Origin: Nitratireductor mangrovi
Lineage (GTDB): Bacteria; Pseudomonadota; Alphaproteobacteria; Rhizobiales; Rhizobiaceae
Length of the DNA: 64,000 nt
Assembly (NCBI RefSeq): GCF_007922615.2
Contig: NZ_CP042301.2
Coordinates: 4,572,001 to 4,636,000 of the forward strand
Reading direction: 5' to 3'
Position numbers and translations under genes: made by a program. Position 1 is the first letter of the stretch; each line of letters begins with the position of its first letter. The notes beneath the pieces were generated by a model, which saw only the letters and a list, made by a program, of their open reading frames with translations, searched no databases and was not told where the DNA came from. Shown here one piece after another: positions 8,663 to 18,066 of this stretch.

Positions 8663-11218
8663 ATGACGGATACCAAATCTGGCGACGACAAGACGCTGAG
8701 CATGACCGGCAAGAAGACCCTGAGCCTGAAGCGGCCGGGCGTCGAGCAGGGCACAGTGCGTCAGAATTTCTCGCACGGGCGCAGCAAGTCCGTCGTCGTC
8801 GAGACCAAGAAGCGCAAGTTCACCATGCCGGGCGACAAGCACGAGACTGCCGCCCCGGTCACGCTCGCCCCGCGCCCGCAGCCGGCGCCCAAGCCGGTGG
8901 TCGCGAAGGAGCAGCCGAAGCCGGCGCCCGGCAGTTCGTCCGAGCGTTCAGGCCTCGTCCTCAACGAACTCTCGACCGAGGAGATGGAGGCGCGCCGGCG
9001 CGCGCTTCAGGACTCCAAGGTTCGCGAGGTCGAGGAGCGCAAGCGCGCCCAGGAGGACGCCAAGCGCCGCGCCGAGGAGGATGAGCGCCGCCGCCTCGAA
9101 CGCGAGGAGTCGGCCCGCCGCCAGGCGGACGAGGAAGCGCGTCTGGCCGCCGAGGCCGAGGCTCGCCGCCGCTCCGAGGAAGAAGCGCGGCGCCGCGCTC
9201 CGCAGCCTGAGCCGGAAGCCGAGGAAGAGGACCGCGACGCCAAGCGCAAGGCCAAGCCCGGCCTGCCGCCCAAGCGCATTGCCACGCCGGAGCCGGCCCG
9301 TCCGGCGCGCCCGCGCGGCGGTGATGACCGCCGTCGCGGCAAGCTGACGCTCAACAGCGCGCTCTCCGGCGAGGAGGGTCGCTCACGTTCGCTGTCGTCG
9401 ATGCGCCGTCGCCAGGAGAAGTTCAAGCGCGCCATGCACCAGGAGCCGCGCGAGAAGATCGCGCGCGAGGTGACCCTGCCCGAGACGATCACCATCCAGG
9501 AACTCGCCGGCCGCATGGCCGAGCGTGCCGTCGACGTGATCAAGTTCTTCATGAAGCAGGGCCAGATCCTGAAGCCGGGCGATGTCATCGACGCCGACAC
9601 GGCCGAACTGGTCGCTTCCGAGTTCGGCCACACCGTCAAGCGCGTCTCGGAGTCGGATGTCGAGGAAGGCCTCTTCAACATTCCCGACAAGCCCGAGAAC
9701 CAGCTCTCGCGCCCGCCGGTCGTCACCATCATGGGCCACGTCGACCACGGCAAGACGTCGCTGCTCGACGCGATCCGCCACGCCAATGTCGTGTCGGGCG
9801 AGGCCGGCGGCATCACTCAGCATATCGGCGCCTATCAGGTTGAGCAGGACGGTCAGAAGATCACCTTCATCGACACGCCCGGCCACGCCGCCTTCACCGC
9901 CATGCGCGCCCGTGGCGCCCAGGCGACCGACATCGCCATCCTCGTGGTGGCGGCCGATGACAGCGTCATGCCGCAGACGGTGGAATCCATCAATCACGCC
10001 AAGGCGGCAGGTGTGCCGATCATCGTGGCGATCAACAAGATCGACAAGCCGGAAGCCGACGCGCAGAAGGTGCGCACCGAGCTCCTGCAGCACGAGGTGT
10101 TCGTGGAATCGATGGGCGGCGAGGTGCTCGACGTCGAGGTTTCCGCGGTCAAGGGCACCAATCTCGACAAGCTGCTCGAGGCGATCCTGCTGCAGGCCGA
10201 ACTGCTCGACCTGAAGGCCGACCCGGAGCGTACTTCCGAGGGCGTCATCATCGAGGCCAAGCTCGACAAGGGCCGCGGCCCCGTCGCTACCGTGCTGGTG
10301 CAGACCGGCAAGCTCCTGCCGGGCGACATCATCGTCGCCGGCAACGAGTGGGGCAAGGTCCGCGCGCTGGTCGACGACCGCGGCGAGCAGGTTGCCGAGG
10401 CGGGTCCGTCCATGCCGGTCGAGGTTCTCGGTCTGCAGGGCACGCCGCAGGCGGGTGACCGCTTCGCCACCGTGGAGAATGAGGCCCGCGCCCGCGAGAT
10501 CAGCGAATACCGCCAGCGCAAGGCGCGCGAGATGGCCGTCGCCAAGCATGCCGGCCAGCGCGGTTCGCTCGAGCAGATGATGACGCAGCTCCAGGAAAGC
10601 GGCGTCAAGGAGTTCCCGCTGGTCATCAAGGGCGACGTGCAGGGTTCGATCGAGGCCATCGTGGCCGCGCTCGACAAGCTCGGCACCGACGAGGTGCGCG
10701 CCCGCATCGTGCATTCGGGTGCCGGCGGCATCACCGAAAGCGACGTCTCGCTCGCCGAGACATCGGAAGCGGCGATCATCGGCTTCAACGTGCGCGCCAA
10801 CAAGCAGGCGCGCGACGCGGCCGAACAGGCCGGCATCGAGATCCGCTACTACAACATCATCTACAACCTCGTGGATGACGTGAAGGCGGCGATGTCGGGC
10901 CTGCTGTCGCCGGAGCGTCGCGAGACCTTCCTCGGCAATGCGGAGATCCTCGAGGTCTTCAACATCACCAAGGTCGGCAAGGTCGCCGGCTGCCGTGTCA
11001 GCGAAGGCAAGGTCGAGCGTGGCGCCGGCGTGCGTCTGATCCGCGACGACGTCGTCATCCACGAAGGCACCTTGAAGACGCTGAAGCGCTTCAAGGACGA
11101 GGTCTCGGAGGTGCCGGCCGGTCAGGAATGCGGCATGGCCTTTGCCAACTACGAGGACATCCGTGCCGGCGACGTCATCGAGGCCTTCCGCGTCGAGATG
11201 GTGACGCGGACGCTCTAA
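8663..11218 (+). CDS. infB: Translation initiation factor IF-2
   Basis: GTPase that places initiator tRNA on the 30S subunit. The 851-residue protein has a long charged, alanine/glutamate/arginine-rich N-terminal region (about 110-230, probably helical), an IF-2 N2 domain, then the GTPase with GHVDHGKTS (G1), DTPGHAAF (G3) and NKIDK (G4) from about residue 353. The beta-barrel and C2 tRNA-binding domains follow. The ATG at 8663 follows AAGGATACGGA and gives the usual [13 protein letters not shown] start. Length is normal for Rhizobiales. Confidence 0.97.
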   Translation: MTDTKSGDDKTLSMTGKKTLSLKRPGVEQGTVRQNFSHGRSKSVVVETKKRKFTMPGDKHETAAPVTLAPRPQPAPKPVVAKEQPKPAPGSSSERSGLVLNELSTEEMEARRRALQDSKVREVEERKRAQEDAKRRAEEDERRRLEREESARRQADEEARLAAEAEARRRSEEEARRRAPQPEPEAEEEDRDAKRKAKPGLPPKRIATPEPARPARPRGGDDRRRGKLTLNSALSGEEGRSRSLSSMRRRQEKFKRAMHQEPREKIAREVTLPETITIQELAGRMAERAVDVIKFFMKQGQILKPGDVIDADTAELVASEFGHTVKRVSESDVEEGLFNIPDKPENQLSRPPVVTIMGHVDHGKTSLLDAIRHANVVSGEAGGITQHIGAYQVEQDGQKITFIDTPGHAAFTAMRARGAQATDIAILVVAADDSVMPQTVESINHAKAAGVPIIVAINKIDKPEADAQKVRTELLQHEVFVESMGGEVLDVEVSAVKGTNLDKLLEAILLQAELLDLKADPERTSEGVIIEAKLDKGRGPVATVLVQTGKLLPGDIIVAGNEWGKVRALVDDRGEQVAEAGPSMPVEVLGLQGTPQAGDRFATVENEARAREISEYRQRKAREMAVAKHAGQRGSLEQMMTQLQESGVKEFPLVIKGDVQGSIEAIVAALDKLGTDEVRARIVHSGAGGITESDVSLAETSEAAIIGFNVRANKQARDAAEQAGIEIRYYNIIYNLVDDVKAAMSGLLSPERRETFLGNAEILEVFNITKVGKVAGCRVSEGKVERGAGVRLIRDDVVIHEGTLKTLKRFKDEVSEVPAGQECGMAFANYEDIRAGDVIEAFRVEMVTRTL

Positions 11219-11325
11219 GGCGCCGCCGTCGCACGCGCTTTGCCGTCGGCGGTTCGTTTGAACCGTCGGCGGTCCGCACATTGGACGGCCGCGGTCCGAT
11301 CCCGCTGAGCCCATTGGTACGAACG

Positions 11326-11733
11326 ATGTCCAGATCACCGAACTCAGGCCCCTCCCAGCGCCAGCTTCGCGTCGGCGAGCAGGTGCGTCACGCGCTCTCC
11401 GACGTCCTGCAGCGCGGCGAGGTGCGCGACGAGCTGATCGAGAACACCGTCATCTCGATCTCCGAGGTCCGCATGTCGCCCGACCTCAAGATCGCCACCG
11501 CTTTCGTCGCCCCGCTCGGCGCCGCGGACGAGGATGCGGTGGTCAAGGCGCTGGCGCGCAACGCCAAGTTCATCCGCGGCCGCGTCTCGGGTGCGCTGCG
11601 CCAGCTCAAATACATGCCCGAATTCCGCTTCCGGCCTGACACCAGCTTCGACAACATGTCGCGCATCGACGAACTCCTGCGCTCGCCCGAGGTGGCCCGC
11701 GACCTCGACGGGGACGAGGGGGAAAGCGAATGA
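11326..11733 (+). CDS. rbfA: Ribosome-binding factor A
   Basis: 135-residue cold-shock and 30S maturation factor that binds near 16S helix 1. The body shows the RbfA KH-like fold sequence, including [43 protein letters not shown] and [10 protein letters not shown]. The ATG at 11326 was chosen because homologous sequence begins at [16 protein letters not shown]. It lies 107 bases after infB in the same direction and is part of the same operon. Confidence 0.95.
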   Translation: MSRSPNSGPSQRQLRVGEQVRHALSDVLQRGEVRDELIENTVISISEVRMSPDLKIATAFVAPLGAADEDAVVKALARNAKFIRGRVSGALRQLKYMPEFRFRPDTSFDNMSRIDELLRSPEVARDLDGDEGESE

Positions 11734-11825
11734 GCGGTTTGCGTTCTCTTCACCGCCTCTGGCGGTCCGCGTCCCCCGCGTCGCAGGGGAGAATTGGCGT
11801 CGCGACCGGCCGCCGCCTTGATCCT

Positions 11826-11876
11826 CCCACGTTCACGGGGGAGGGGGACCATGCGAAGCATGGTGGAGGGGCGTCT
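11826..11876. repeat. Short palindromic element between rbfA and truB
   Basis: Contains CTCCCACG facing CGGGGGAG around a short loop, then ACCATGC-GAA-GCATGGT (a perfect 7-bp hairpin), then GTGGAGGGG. A purine-rich GGGAGGGGGACC...GGTGGAGGGG element of this kind is familiar from Mesorhizobium-type genomes as a dispersed intergenic repeat. That recollection is knowledge-based and was not checked by search. It lies just before the truB start codon. Confidence 0.55.
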
Positions 11877-11895
11877 CCAAGGGCCGGCTCCGCTG

Positions 11896-12879
11896 ATGGC
11901 GCGCCGCGGCAAGAAGAAGGGCCGTCCGGTCTCCGGCTGGCTGGTGCTCGACAAGCCGGTCGGCATGGGCTCGACCGAGGCCGTCTCCAAGGTCAAGTGG
12001 TTGTTCAAGGCCGACAAGGCCGGCCATGCCGGAACGCTCGACCCGCTCGCCTCCGGCATGCTGCCGATCGCGCTCGGCGAGGCGACCAAGACGGTGCCCT
12101 ACGTCATGGACGGCGCCAAGGTCTATCGCTTCACGGTTGCCTGGGGTGCCGAACGCACCACCGACGATCTCGAGGGCGAGGTGACCGCCACCTCCGACAA
12201 GCGGCCGACCGAGGCCGAGATACGCGCGCTGCTGCCGCGCTATACCGGCATCATCATGCAGGTGCCGCCGCAATTCTCCGCGGTCAAGATCGCCGGCGAG
12301 CGCGCCTACGACATCGCCCGCGACGGCGAGGCGGTGGTCATCCCGCCGCGCGAGGTCGAGATCGGACGGCTGGAACTGGTCGGGCGGCCGGATGACGCCA
12401 GCGCGGTCTTCGAGATCGAATGCGGCAAGGGCACCTATGTGCGCTCGCTCGCCCGCGACATGGGCCGCGACATCGGCTGCTACGGCCACATCGCCGATCT
12501 TCGCCGCGTCGAGGTCGATCCCTTCACCGCCGACGATCTGGTCACGCTGGCCGCGCTGGAACAGGCGGCGGCCGAGGCCGCGCCGCGCGGCGAGGCCGAC
12601 GCCGAAGGCCGCATCGTCGATCCGCGTCCAGACAAGGAGCGTTTCGCCGCGCTCGACGCGCTGCTGATCGACACCGGTGCCGCGCTCGATTGCCTGCCCG
12701 CCATCCCCGTCAGCGACGACGCGGCGCAGCGCATCCGGCTCGGCAACCCGGTCATCGTCCGCGGCCGCGACGCGCCGGTCGAGGCCCCGGAGGCCTATGC
12801 CACGGCGCGCGGCCGCCTGGTCGCCATCGGCGCCGTCGAGGCCGGCATGTTCAAGCCCAAGCGCGTCTTCGCCGGCTGA
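11896..12879 (+). CDS. truB: tRNA pseudouridine(55) synthase
   Basis: Makes pseudouridine 55 in the T-loop of tRNAs. The 327-residue protein begins [21 protein letters not shown]; the catalytic aspartate is Asp49 in [12 protein letters not shown]. The C-terminal region is longer than in E. coli. An in-frame upstream extension to 11794 exists, but it reads through the palindromic repeat and lacks family similarity, so the ATG at 11896 is preferred. It is the last gene of the rimP operon. Confidence 0.93.
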   Translation: MARRGKKKGRPVSGWLVLDKPVGMGSTEAVSKVKWLFKADKAGHAGTLDPLASGMLPIALGEATKTVPYVMDGAKVYRFTVAWGAERTTDDLEGEVTATSDKRPTEAEIRALLPRYTGIIMQVPPQFSAVKIAGERAYDIARDGEAVVIPPREVEIGRLELVGRPDDASAVFEIECGKGTYVRSLARDMGRDIGCYGHIADLRRVEVDPFTADDLVTLAALEQAAAEAAPRGEADAEGRIVDPRPDKERFAALDALLIDTGAALDCLPAIPVSDDAAQRIRLGNPVIVRGRDAPVEAPEAYATARGRLVAIGAVEAGMFKPKRVFAG

Positions 12880-12901
12880 CACCTGCCGGGCGGCTTTCAC
12901 G

Positions 12902-12940
12902 CCGGCAGCCGATTTCCCCTTGCGGCGCCGGCGATTTTTT
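12902..12940 (+). terminator. Probable terminator after truB
   Basis: CCGGC-AG-CCG pairs with CGG-C-GCCGG across an 11-base loop, giving eight base pairs with small bulges. CGA and six T (12935-12940) follow. It sits between truB and the CorA gene and probably ends the rimP-truB transcript. Confidence 0.5.
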
Positions 12941-12955
12941 CGCCTACTCCCGGCC

Positions 12956-14041
12956 ATGAGCGGAAAGCACAGGGCCAAGCCGAAGTTCGTTTCCCGGCAC
13001 CGGGCGCCCGTCGGCGCGCCGCCCGGCACGCTCATTCCCGACGATCGCGCCTCGCCGACCGGCATCCGGCTGACCATCATCGCTGACGATCATGTCGAGG
13101 AGATCGCCAACGCCCCGCTCTCGCTGGTCGAGAAGGAGATGCAGGCGGGCAGGCGGCTCTGGGTCGACGTCACCGGGCTTGCCGATCTCGAACTGCTTGG
13201 GCGCGTCGGGTCGCTGTTCTCGATCCAGGAACTGGCGCTGGAGGACATCGCCAACACCAACCAGCGCCCCAAGGTCGATACCTACGAGACCCACGCGCTG
13301 ATCGTCGTTCACATGTTCGACGGCAAGGGTGTGGAATCGAAAGAGCAGTTCTCGATCCTGTTCGACGGCCAGCACGTGGTCACTTTCCAGGAGCGGCCGG
13401 GCGACTGCCTCGACCCGGTCCGCAAGCGCCTGCAGCAGCCGCAAGGGCGCATCCGCAAGCGCGGCGCGCCCTACCTCGTCTATGCAATCCTCGACACCAT
13501 CCTCGATGCCTATTTCCCGATGCTGGAAGTCATCGGTGACGAGCTCGAGGAGCTGGAGGACAAGATCACCAAGGACCCGCATCCCGAGGATGTCGGCCGC
13601 CTGCACGAACTGAAACGCGAACTGCTTGTGATCAAGCGCGCGCTGTGGCCGTCGCGCGAGATGCTGTCGGCGATGAGCCGCGAGGAACTCGGCCTGATCC
13701 CGCGCGATGTCGGCTATTTCCTGCGCGACACCTATGACCACGCGATCCAGCTGATCGACATCGTCGAGACATATCGCGAACTCGCCACCGGCCTGCTCGA
13801 CCTCTACCTCTCCAGCGTCTCGACCAGGATGAACGAGGTGATGAAGGTGCTGACCATCATCTCGACCATATTCATCCCGCTGTCCTTCCTGGCCGGCATC
13901 TGGGGAATGAACTTCGCGCCGGATTCGTCGTGGAACATGCCCGAGCTCAGATGGCGCTATGGCTATCCGGTGGCGCTGACCTTCATGGTGCTGATCGCGG
14001 TCGGGCTGCTCTACCTGTTCCGCCGCAAGCGCTGGCTCTGA
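12956..14041 (+). CDS. CorA family Mg2+/divalent cation transporter
   Basis: Inner-membrane divalent metal channel of 361 residues. The large cytoplasmic N-terminal domain is followed by a long helix (DELEELEDKITKDP region) and two C-terminal transmembrane helices; the first ends in the signature GIWGMNF (GMN at about 317). The C-terminus is basic (FRRKRWL), as in CorA. It starts 15 bases after the putative truB terminator. Substrate could be Mg2+, Co2+, Ni2+ or Zn2+; sequence alone does not decide. A plus-strand frame extending upstream into truB is a shadow. Confidence 0.9.
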   Translation: MSGKHRAKPKFVSRHRAPVGAPPGTLIPDDRASPTGIRLTIIADDHVEEIANAPLSLVEKEMQAGRRLWVDVTGLADLELLGRVGSLFSIQELALEDIANTNQRPKVDTYETHALIVVHMFDGKGVESKEQFSILFDGQHVVTFQERPGDCLDPVRKRLQQPQGRIRKRGAPYLVYAILDTILDAYFPMLEVIGDELEELEDKITKDPHPEDVGRLHELKRELLVIKRALWPSREMLSAMSREELGLIPRDVGYFLRDTYDHAIQLIDIVETYRELATGLLDLYLSSVSTRMNEVMKVLTIISTIFIPLSFLAGIWGMNFAPDSSWNMPELRWRYGYPVALTFMVLIAVGLLYLFRRKRWL

Positions 14042-14091
14042 CATGTCTTGCCGTCGGCGAGGGTGCCGCCCCGACGTTCTGGAGGAACCGC

Positions 14092-14610
14092 ATGCGCACG
14101 AAATTCGCCTGCCTTCTCGTCCCCTTGTTGATGTCCCCCGCCGCCGCGCTTGCTTGCGGCGGGCCGCCTGTCTGCACTGTCGTCGATCCCACCGGCACAC
14201 CGCTCAATGTGCGCGAGGGACCGAACGGGCCGATCCTGACCAGCCTCAAGCGCGGCGCTTTGGTCGAGATCGTCGAACACCGCGAACATGAAGGCAGCCG
14301 CTGGGCGCTGGTCGGCAGCTATGCCGAGGCTTGGGGCTGGGTTTTCGGCGCCTATCTTGTCTGCTCCGGCGAAGATGCCATGGGCCGCATCTGTACCGTG
14401 GCCGACCCGACGGGCACGCCGCTCAACGTCCGCGGGGAGCCCAACGGTCCGATCCTCGGCACCTGGGACAATGGCGTGCGCGTGCGCCCCTACGAGGAAA
14501 GGACGCACAACGGCAAGCTCTGGTACGCGGTGGAACGTCTGGCCGAGGACAACGCCATCGGCTGGGTCTACGATCCCTACCTGAAATGCGAGGAGGACGA
14601 GGCCCACTGA
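14092..14610 (+). CDS. Secreted protein with two tandem SH3b domains
   Basis: 172-residue exported protein. An N-terminal signal (about residues 1-22, ending ALA) is followed by two bacterial SH3 repeats. Each opens with nearly the same sequence, CTVVDPTGTPLNVREGP and CTVADPTGTPLNVRGEP, about 75 residues apart. Such domains usually bind peptidoglycan or peptides in the periplasm. GGAGGA lies six bases before the ATG. The internal duplication is plain. There is no catalytic domain, so it may be a targeting or scaffold protein. Exact role unknown. Confidence 0.8.
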   Translation: MRTKFACLLVPLLMSPAAALACGGPPVCTVVDPTGTPLNVREGPNGPILTSLKRGALVEIVEHREHEGSRWALVGSYAEAWGWVFGAYLVCSGEDAMGRICTVADPTGTPLNVRGEPNGPILGTWDNGVRVRPYEERTHNGKLWYAVERLAEDNAIGWVYDPYLKCEEDEAH

Positions 14611-14717
14611 GGTCTCGTCATCGGCATTGCTTGACTCTTGCACGGTGCAGGCCGACCTTTCCGCCTCGGGGAGGCGCGGACCGTGGCGGCGGTGCCGCTT
14701 GTCGGGAGGTTCTTGAG

Positions 14718-15098
14718 ATGAAACGCAACAACGTGACTGTCGCGCTGGCCGCTGCCATGGCGCTCGCGACGATCAGCGCGCCCGCGGCCGCCGGCCGCCT
14801 GCCGGACAGGGCGGCGCAGGCGCCAGGCCTGCCCGTGATCTCCGTTCAGGGCTGCGGCTGGTACGTCATCCTCGGCTGCTCGACCAGACATGCCGACGCT
14901 GTCGCCCTGCGTGACGAACTCGGCGGTCCCTATGCCGGCGGCGGCGCCGGGCTGAACGTGGTCCACACCGACGATTATCCAAACTTCCGCGACGGCTATT
15001 TCTGCGTTGCCGACGGCCCCTACGGGTCGAGCGGAGAGGCCGGCAGTATCGCCTGGACCGAGGCCGTGCCGGACGCCTATGTCAAGGACGCCTGCTGA
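14718..15098 (+). CDS. Small secreted hypothetical protein
   Basis: 126-residue protein with a clear signal peptide (MKRNNVTVALAAAMALATIS, cleavage after about residue 26). The mature part has four cysteines (GCGWYVILGC, GYFCVADG, VKDAC) that could form two disulfides. The pattern of a WYV strand, a spaced ADAVALRDEL helix and an NVVHTDDYPNF segment resembles a SPOR-like fold, but I do not recognise a named family. GGGAGG lies upstream of the ATG. It follows the SH3 protein by 107 bases in the same direction. Function unknown. Confidence 0.7.
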   Translation: MKRNNVTVALAAAMALATISAPAAAGRLPDRAAQAPGLPVISVQGCGWYVILGCSTRHADAVALRDELGGPYAGGGAGLNVVHTDDYPNFRDGYFCVADGPYGSSGEAGSIAWTEAVPDAYVKDAC

Positions 15099-15140
15099 CC
15101 TGAACTTTTCCGCAAGGCAGCCCTGCATGAAGCGGTGCGA

Positions 15141-15165
15141 CGCGAATTAGCGCTGGCAATTCGCG
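15141..15165. promoter_or_regulatory. Perfect 8-bp dyad overlapping the rpsO promoter
   Basis: CGCGAATT (15141-15148) and AATTCGCG (15158-15165) form a perfect inverted repeat around nine bases. It covers the -35 region of the predicted rpsO promoter. It could be an operator, or the stem of a weak terminator for the upstream secreted protein, since CGGTTTT follows. Confidence 0.5.
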
Positions 15166-15181
15166 CGGTTTTCCCCTATAT
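15153..15181 (+). promoter_or_regulatory. Predicted promoter of rpsO
   Basis: CTGGCA (15153-15158), a 17-base spacer and CTATAT (15176-15181). The -10 is the perfect rhizobial consensus and the -35 is partial. The predicted start near 15188 gives a leader of about 93 bases before rpsO. Confidence 0.6.
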
Positions 15182-15280
15182 GCGCCGCAGCATTGCGCTG
15201 GGCGCGTGCAAATGGCCCCCGCTGGACGACATCCCGGCCGTGGGCGACTTTTCCTTCACAAGAACAGAAAGGGATGATCG

Positions 15281-15550
15281 ATGTCGGTTACCGCCGTGCG
15301 CAAGCAGGAATTGCTCGCCGAATTCGCAACCGAGAAGGGCGACACCGGTTCTCCGGAAGTCCAGGTCGCGATCCTCACCGAGCGTATCAAGAACCTGACC
15401 GAGCATTTCAAGAGCCACGCCAAGGACAATCATTCCCGGCGCGGCCTGCTCAAGCTGGTCTCGCAGCGCCGCTCGCTCCTCGACTACCTGAAGAGGAAGG
15501 ACGAGAGCCGCTACCAGACCTTGATCGAGAAACTCGGTCTGCGTCGCTGA
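15281..15550 (+). CDS. rpsO: 30S ribosomal protein S15
   Basis: 89-residue S15, a primary binder of 16S rRNA helix 22. The sequence has the conserved [33 protein letters not shown] and [21 protein letters not shown] segments. It is immediately upstream of pnp, the arrangement conserved across proteobacteria. S15 commonly represses its own translation by binding its leader; about 93 bases of leader are present here, but no specific S15 site was recognised. Confidence 0.97.
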   Translation: MSVTAVRKQELLAEFATEKGDTGSPEVQVAILTERIKNLTEHFKSHAKDNHSRRGLLKLVSQRRSLLDYLKRKDESRYQTLIEKLGLRR

Positions 15551-15558
15551 TGTTCGGC

Positions 15559-15584
15559 CGGCGGATCCCGAAAGGGATCCGCCG
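15559..15584 (+). other. 11-bp GAAA-loop hairpin after rpsO
   Basis: CGGCGGATCCC (15559-15569), loop GAAA, then GGGATCCGCCG (15574-15584), a perfect stem starting nine bases after the rpsO stop codon. No T-run follows. It may protect the rpsO 3' end, act as a partial terminator, or be an RNase III processing site. Confidence 0.75.
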
Positions 15585-15617
15585 TTCGGATATTGGGCCG
15601 GGACTTTCCGGCCCGCC

Positions 15618-15651
15618 CGGCTTCCGCTGGAAAGGAACGAGACGGAAGCCG
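15618..15651 (+). other. 9-bp hairpin in the rpsO-pnp leader
   Basis: CGGCTTCCG (15618-15626) pairs perfectly with CGGAAGCCG (15643-15651) around a 16-base purine-rich loop, GGAAAGGAACGAGA being its core. Part of a series of stems before pnp. Confidence 0.65.
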
Positions 15652-15670
15652 CCCATGGACAGGTCATGGG
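15652..15670 (+). other. 6-bp hairpin in the rpsO-pnp leader
   Basis: CCCATG (15652-15657) and CATGGG (15665-15670) around a seven-base loop, directly abutting the preceding stem. Confidence 0.5.
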
Positions 15671-15762
15671 GCAGGATTGCAGGACGCCCGGACGGCGCGC
15701 CAGACGCCGACATTCCGGACCTCCCGCTGTCTTGCCCATGGCTCGTCCGCAACGAAGCCAGT

Positions 15763-15804
15763 CGGAGGCGGCCCGCGCGCAACGCGCCGGGCTTGGTGCC
15801 TCCG
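15763..15804 (+). other. Long hairpin just before pnp start
   Basis: CGGAGGC (15763-15769) pairs with GCCTCCG (15798-15804); inside it GCCCG-CGCG pairs with CGCG-CGGGC with one bulge. It ends 17 bases before the pnp ATG, so it could limit access to the ribosome site GAGAGACAAG. Confidence 0.65.
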
Positions 15805-15821
15805 CATATGAGAGACAAGAC

Positions 15822-17972
15822 ATGTTCAATCACCACAAAGTGGAAATCGAATGGGGCGGTCGTCCGCTCATCCTCGAAACCGGCAAGGTCGCGCGCCAGG
15901 CCGACGGCGCCGTCATCGCCACCTATGGCGAGACCGTCGTGCTCGCCACTGTCGTTTCGGAAAAACAGCCCAAGCCGGGCTTCGACTTCTTCCCGCTGAC
16001 CGTCAACTACCAGGAAAAGACCTTCGCGGCCGGCAAGATCCCCGGCGGCTTCTTCAAGCGTGAAGGCCGTCCGAGCGAAAAGGAGACGCTAACCTCGCGT
16101 CTCATCGACCGGCCGATCCGTCCGCTCTTCGCCGAAGGCTACAAGAACGACACCCAGGTCGTGCTGACCGTGCTGCAGCATGACCTCGAAAACGATCCCG
16201 ACATCGTCGCCATGGTCGGCGCTTCCGCCGCGCTGACGCTGTCCGGCGTGCCCTTCATGGGCCCGATCGGCGCCGCTCGTGTCGGCTACATCAACGGCGA
16301 ATACGTGCTCAACCCGCATGTCGACGAGATGCCGGAATCCAAGCTCGACCTCGTCGTCGCCGGTACCGGCGATGCCGTTATGATGGTCGAATCGGAAGCG
16401 CATGAGCTTTCCGAGGAGGTCATGCTCGGCGCCGTCATGTTCGGCCACAAGGGCTTCCAGCCGGTGATCGACGCGATCATCAAGCTGGCCGAAGTGGCCG
16501 CCAGCGAACCGCGCGATCACCAGACCGCTGACCTGTCCGAGCTCGAATCGACCATGCTCGGCCTCGTCGAGGACGAGTTGCGCGCCGCCTACAAGATCAC
16601 CGACAAGCAGGACCGTTACGCCGCCGTCGACGCCGCCAAGGCCAAGGTCAAGGCGACGCTTCTGCCCGAGGGCGCTGAAGAGACCGTGTGGTCGTCCGAG
16701 CAGGTCAACGCGGTGTTCAAGGAACTGCAGGCCAAGATCGTCCGCTGGAACATCCTCGACACCGGCCTGCGCATTGACGGCCGCGACCTGAAGACGGTTC
16801 GCCCGATCGTGTCGGAAGTCGGCGTCCTGCCGCGCACCCACGGCTCGGCCGTCTTCACCCGTGGCGAGACCCAGGCCGTCGTGGTCGCCACGCTCGGCAC
16901 CGGCGAGGATGAGCAGTTCGTGGATGCCCTCACCGGCACCTACAAGGAAACCTTCATGCTGCACTACAACTTCCCGCCCTATTCGGTGGGCGAGACGGGC
17001 CGCATGGGTTCGCCGGGACGGCGCGAAATCGGCCACGGCAAGCTCGCCTGGCGCGCCATCCACCCGATGCTGCCGGGCGCCGAGCAGTTCCCCTACACGC
17101 TGCGCGTGGTCTCCGAGATCACCGAGTCCAACGGCTCGTCCTCGATGGCGACCGTCTGCGGCACCTCGCTGGCGTTGATGGATGCCGGTGTGCCGCTGGC
17201 CGCGCCGGTCGCCGGCATCGCCATGGGTCTCATCCTCGAGGGTGATCGCTACGCGGTGCTGTCCGATATCCTCGGTGACGAGGATCATCTCGGCGACATG
17301 GACTTCAAGGTCGCCGGCACCAGCGCCGGCATCACCTCGCTGCAGATGGACATCAAGATCGCCGGCATCACCGAGGAGATCATGAAGGTCGCGCTCGAGC
17401 AGGCCAAGGGCGGCCGCGAGCACATTCTCGGCGAGATGGCCAAGGCGATTTCCGAGGGCCGTTCGGAACTCGGCGAGTTCGCCCCGCGCATCGAGGTCAT
17501 GACCATCCCGACCGACAAGATCCGCGACGTTATCGGCTCCGGCGGCAAGGTCATTCGCGAGATCGTCGAGAAGACCGGCGCCAAGATCAACATCGAGGAC
17601 GACGGTACCGTCAAGATCGCCTCTTCCAACGCCAAGGAAATCGAGGCGGCCAAGAAGTGGATCCACACCATCGTGGCCGAGCCCGAGGTTGGCGAGATCT
17701 ACGAGGGCACGGTCGTCAAGACCGCCGATTTCGGGGCCTTCGTCAATTTCTTCGGTCCCAAGGACGGCCTCGTCCACATCTCGCAGCTGGCGGCGGAGCG
17801 CGTCGCCAAGACCACCGACGTGGTCAAGGAAGGCGACAAGGTCTACGTCAAGCTGATGGGCTTCGACGAGCGCGGCAAGGTCCGGCTTTCCATGAAGGTC
17901 GTCGATCAGGAGACCGGCAAGGAAATCGCCAGGGAAAGGAAGAAGGAAGAGGCGGAAGGCACCGACGCCTGA
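15822..17972 (+). CDS. pnp: Polyribonucleotide nucleotidyltransferase (PNPase)
   Basis: Trimeric 3'-5' phosphorolytic exoribonuclease of the RNA degradosome. The 716-residue protein has two RNase PH-like domains (about 10-230 and 310-550) separated by an all-helical linker, a KH domain (about 555-615, with [15 protein letters not shown]) and an S1 domain (about 620-692). The ATG at 15822 gives the expected [16 protein letters not shown] start; a longer in-frame reading upstream crosses the leader hairpins and is not homologous. In E. coli PNPase and RNase III control pnp through a leader stem, and the leader here is also rich in stems. Confidence 0.97.
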   Translation: MFNHHKVEIEWGGRPLILETGKVARQADGAVIATYGETVVLATVVSEKQPKPGFDFFPLTVNYQEKTFAAGKIPGGFFKREGRPSEKETLTSRLIDRPIRPLFAEGYKNDTQVVLTVLQHDLENDPDIVAMVGASAALTLSGVPFMGPIGAARVGYINGEYVLNPHVDEMPESKLDLVVAGTGDAVMMVESEAHELSEEVMLGAVMFGHKGFQPVIDAIIKLAEVAASEPRDHQTADLSELESTMLGLVEDELRAAYKITDKQDRYAAVDAAKAKVKATLLPEGAEETVWSSEQVNAVFKELQAKIVRWNILDTGLRIDGRDLKTVRPIVSEVGVLPRTHGSAVFTRGETQAVVVATLGTGEDEQFVDALTGTYKETFMLHYNFPPYSVGETGRMGSPGRREIGHGKLAWRAIHPMLPGAEQFPYTLRVVSEITESNGSSSMATVCGTSLALMDAGVPLAAPVAGIAMGLILEGDRYAVLSDILGDEDHLGDMDFKVAGTSAGITSLQMDIKIAGITEEIMKVALEQAKGGREHILGEMAKAISEGRSELGEFAPRIEVMTIPTDKIRDVIGSGGKVIREIVEKTGAKINIEDDGTVKIASSNAKEIEAAKKWIHTIVAEPEVGEIYEGTVVKTADFGAFVNFFGPKDGLVHISQLAAERVAKTTDVVKEGDKVYVKLMGFDERGKVRLSMKVVDQETGKEIARERKKEEAEGTDA

Positions 17973-17997
17973 CGGCGGAGCCTTTCGACGGGACGGG

Positions 17998-18031
17998 CGG
18001 GCGCGCTTCGGGGGAAGCGCGCCCGTTTTCT
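17998..18031 (+). terminator. Strong terminator after pnp
   Basis: CGGGCGCGCTTC (17998-18009), loop GGGG, then GAAGCGCGCCCG (18014-18025), a perfect 12-bp stem followed by TTTTCTT. It ends the rpsO-pnp transcript. Confidence 0.9.
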
Positions 18032-18066
18032 TAGGTTTGGACCGCCAAGTGCGGTAATCCCCGGTG

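Noticed and set aside
6349-8754. Long minus-strand frame (about 800 codons) opposite nusA
   Set aside because: Same GC-driven shadow; nusA and ylxR on the plus strand have full domain sets.
9383-11338. Long minus-strand frame opposite infB
   Set aside because: Shadow of the IF-2 gene with no motif of its own.
11794-11895. In-frame N-terminal extension of truB
   Set aside because: It is encoded by the palindromic repeat and is not like TruB; the ATG at 11896 starts the homologous region.
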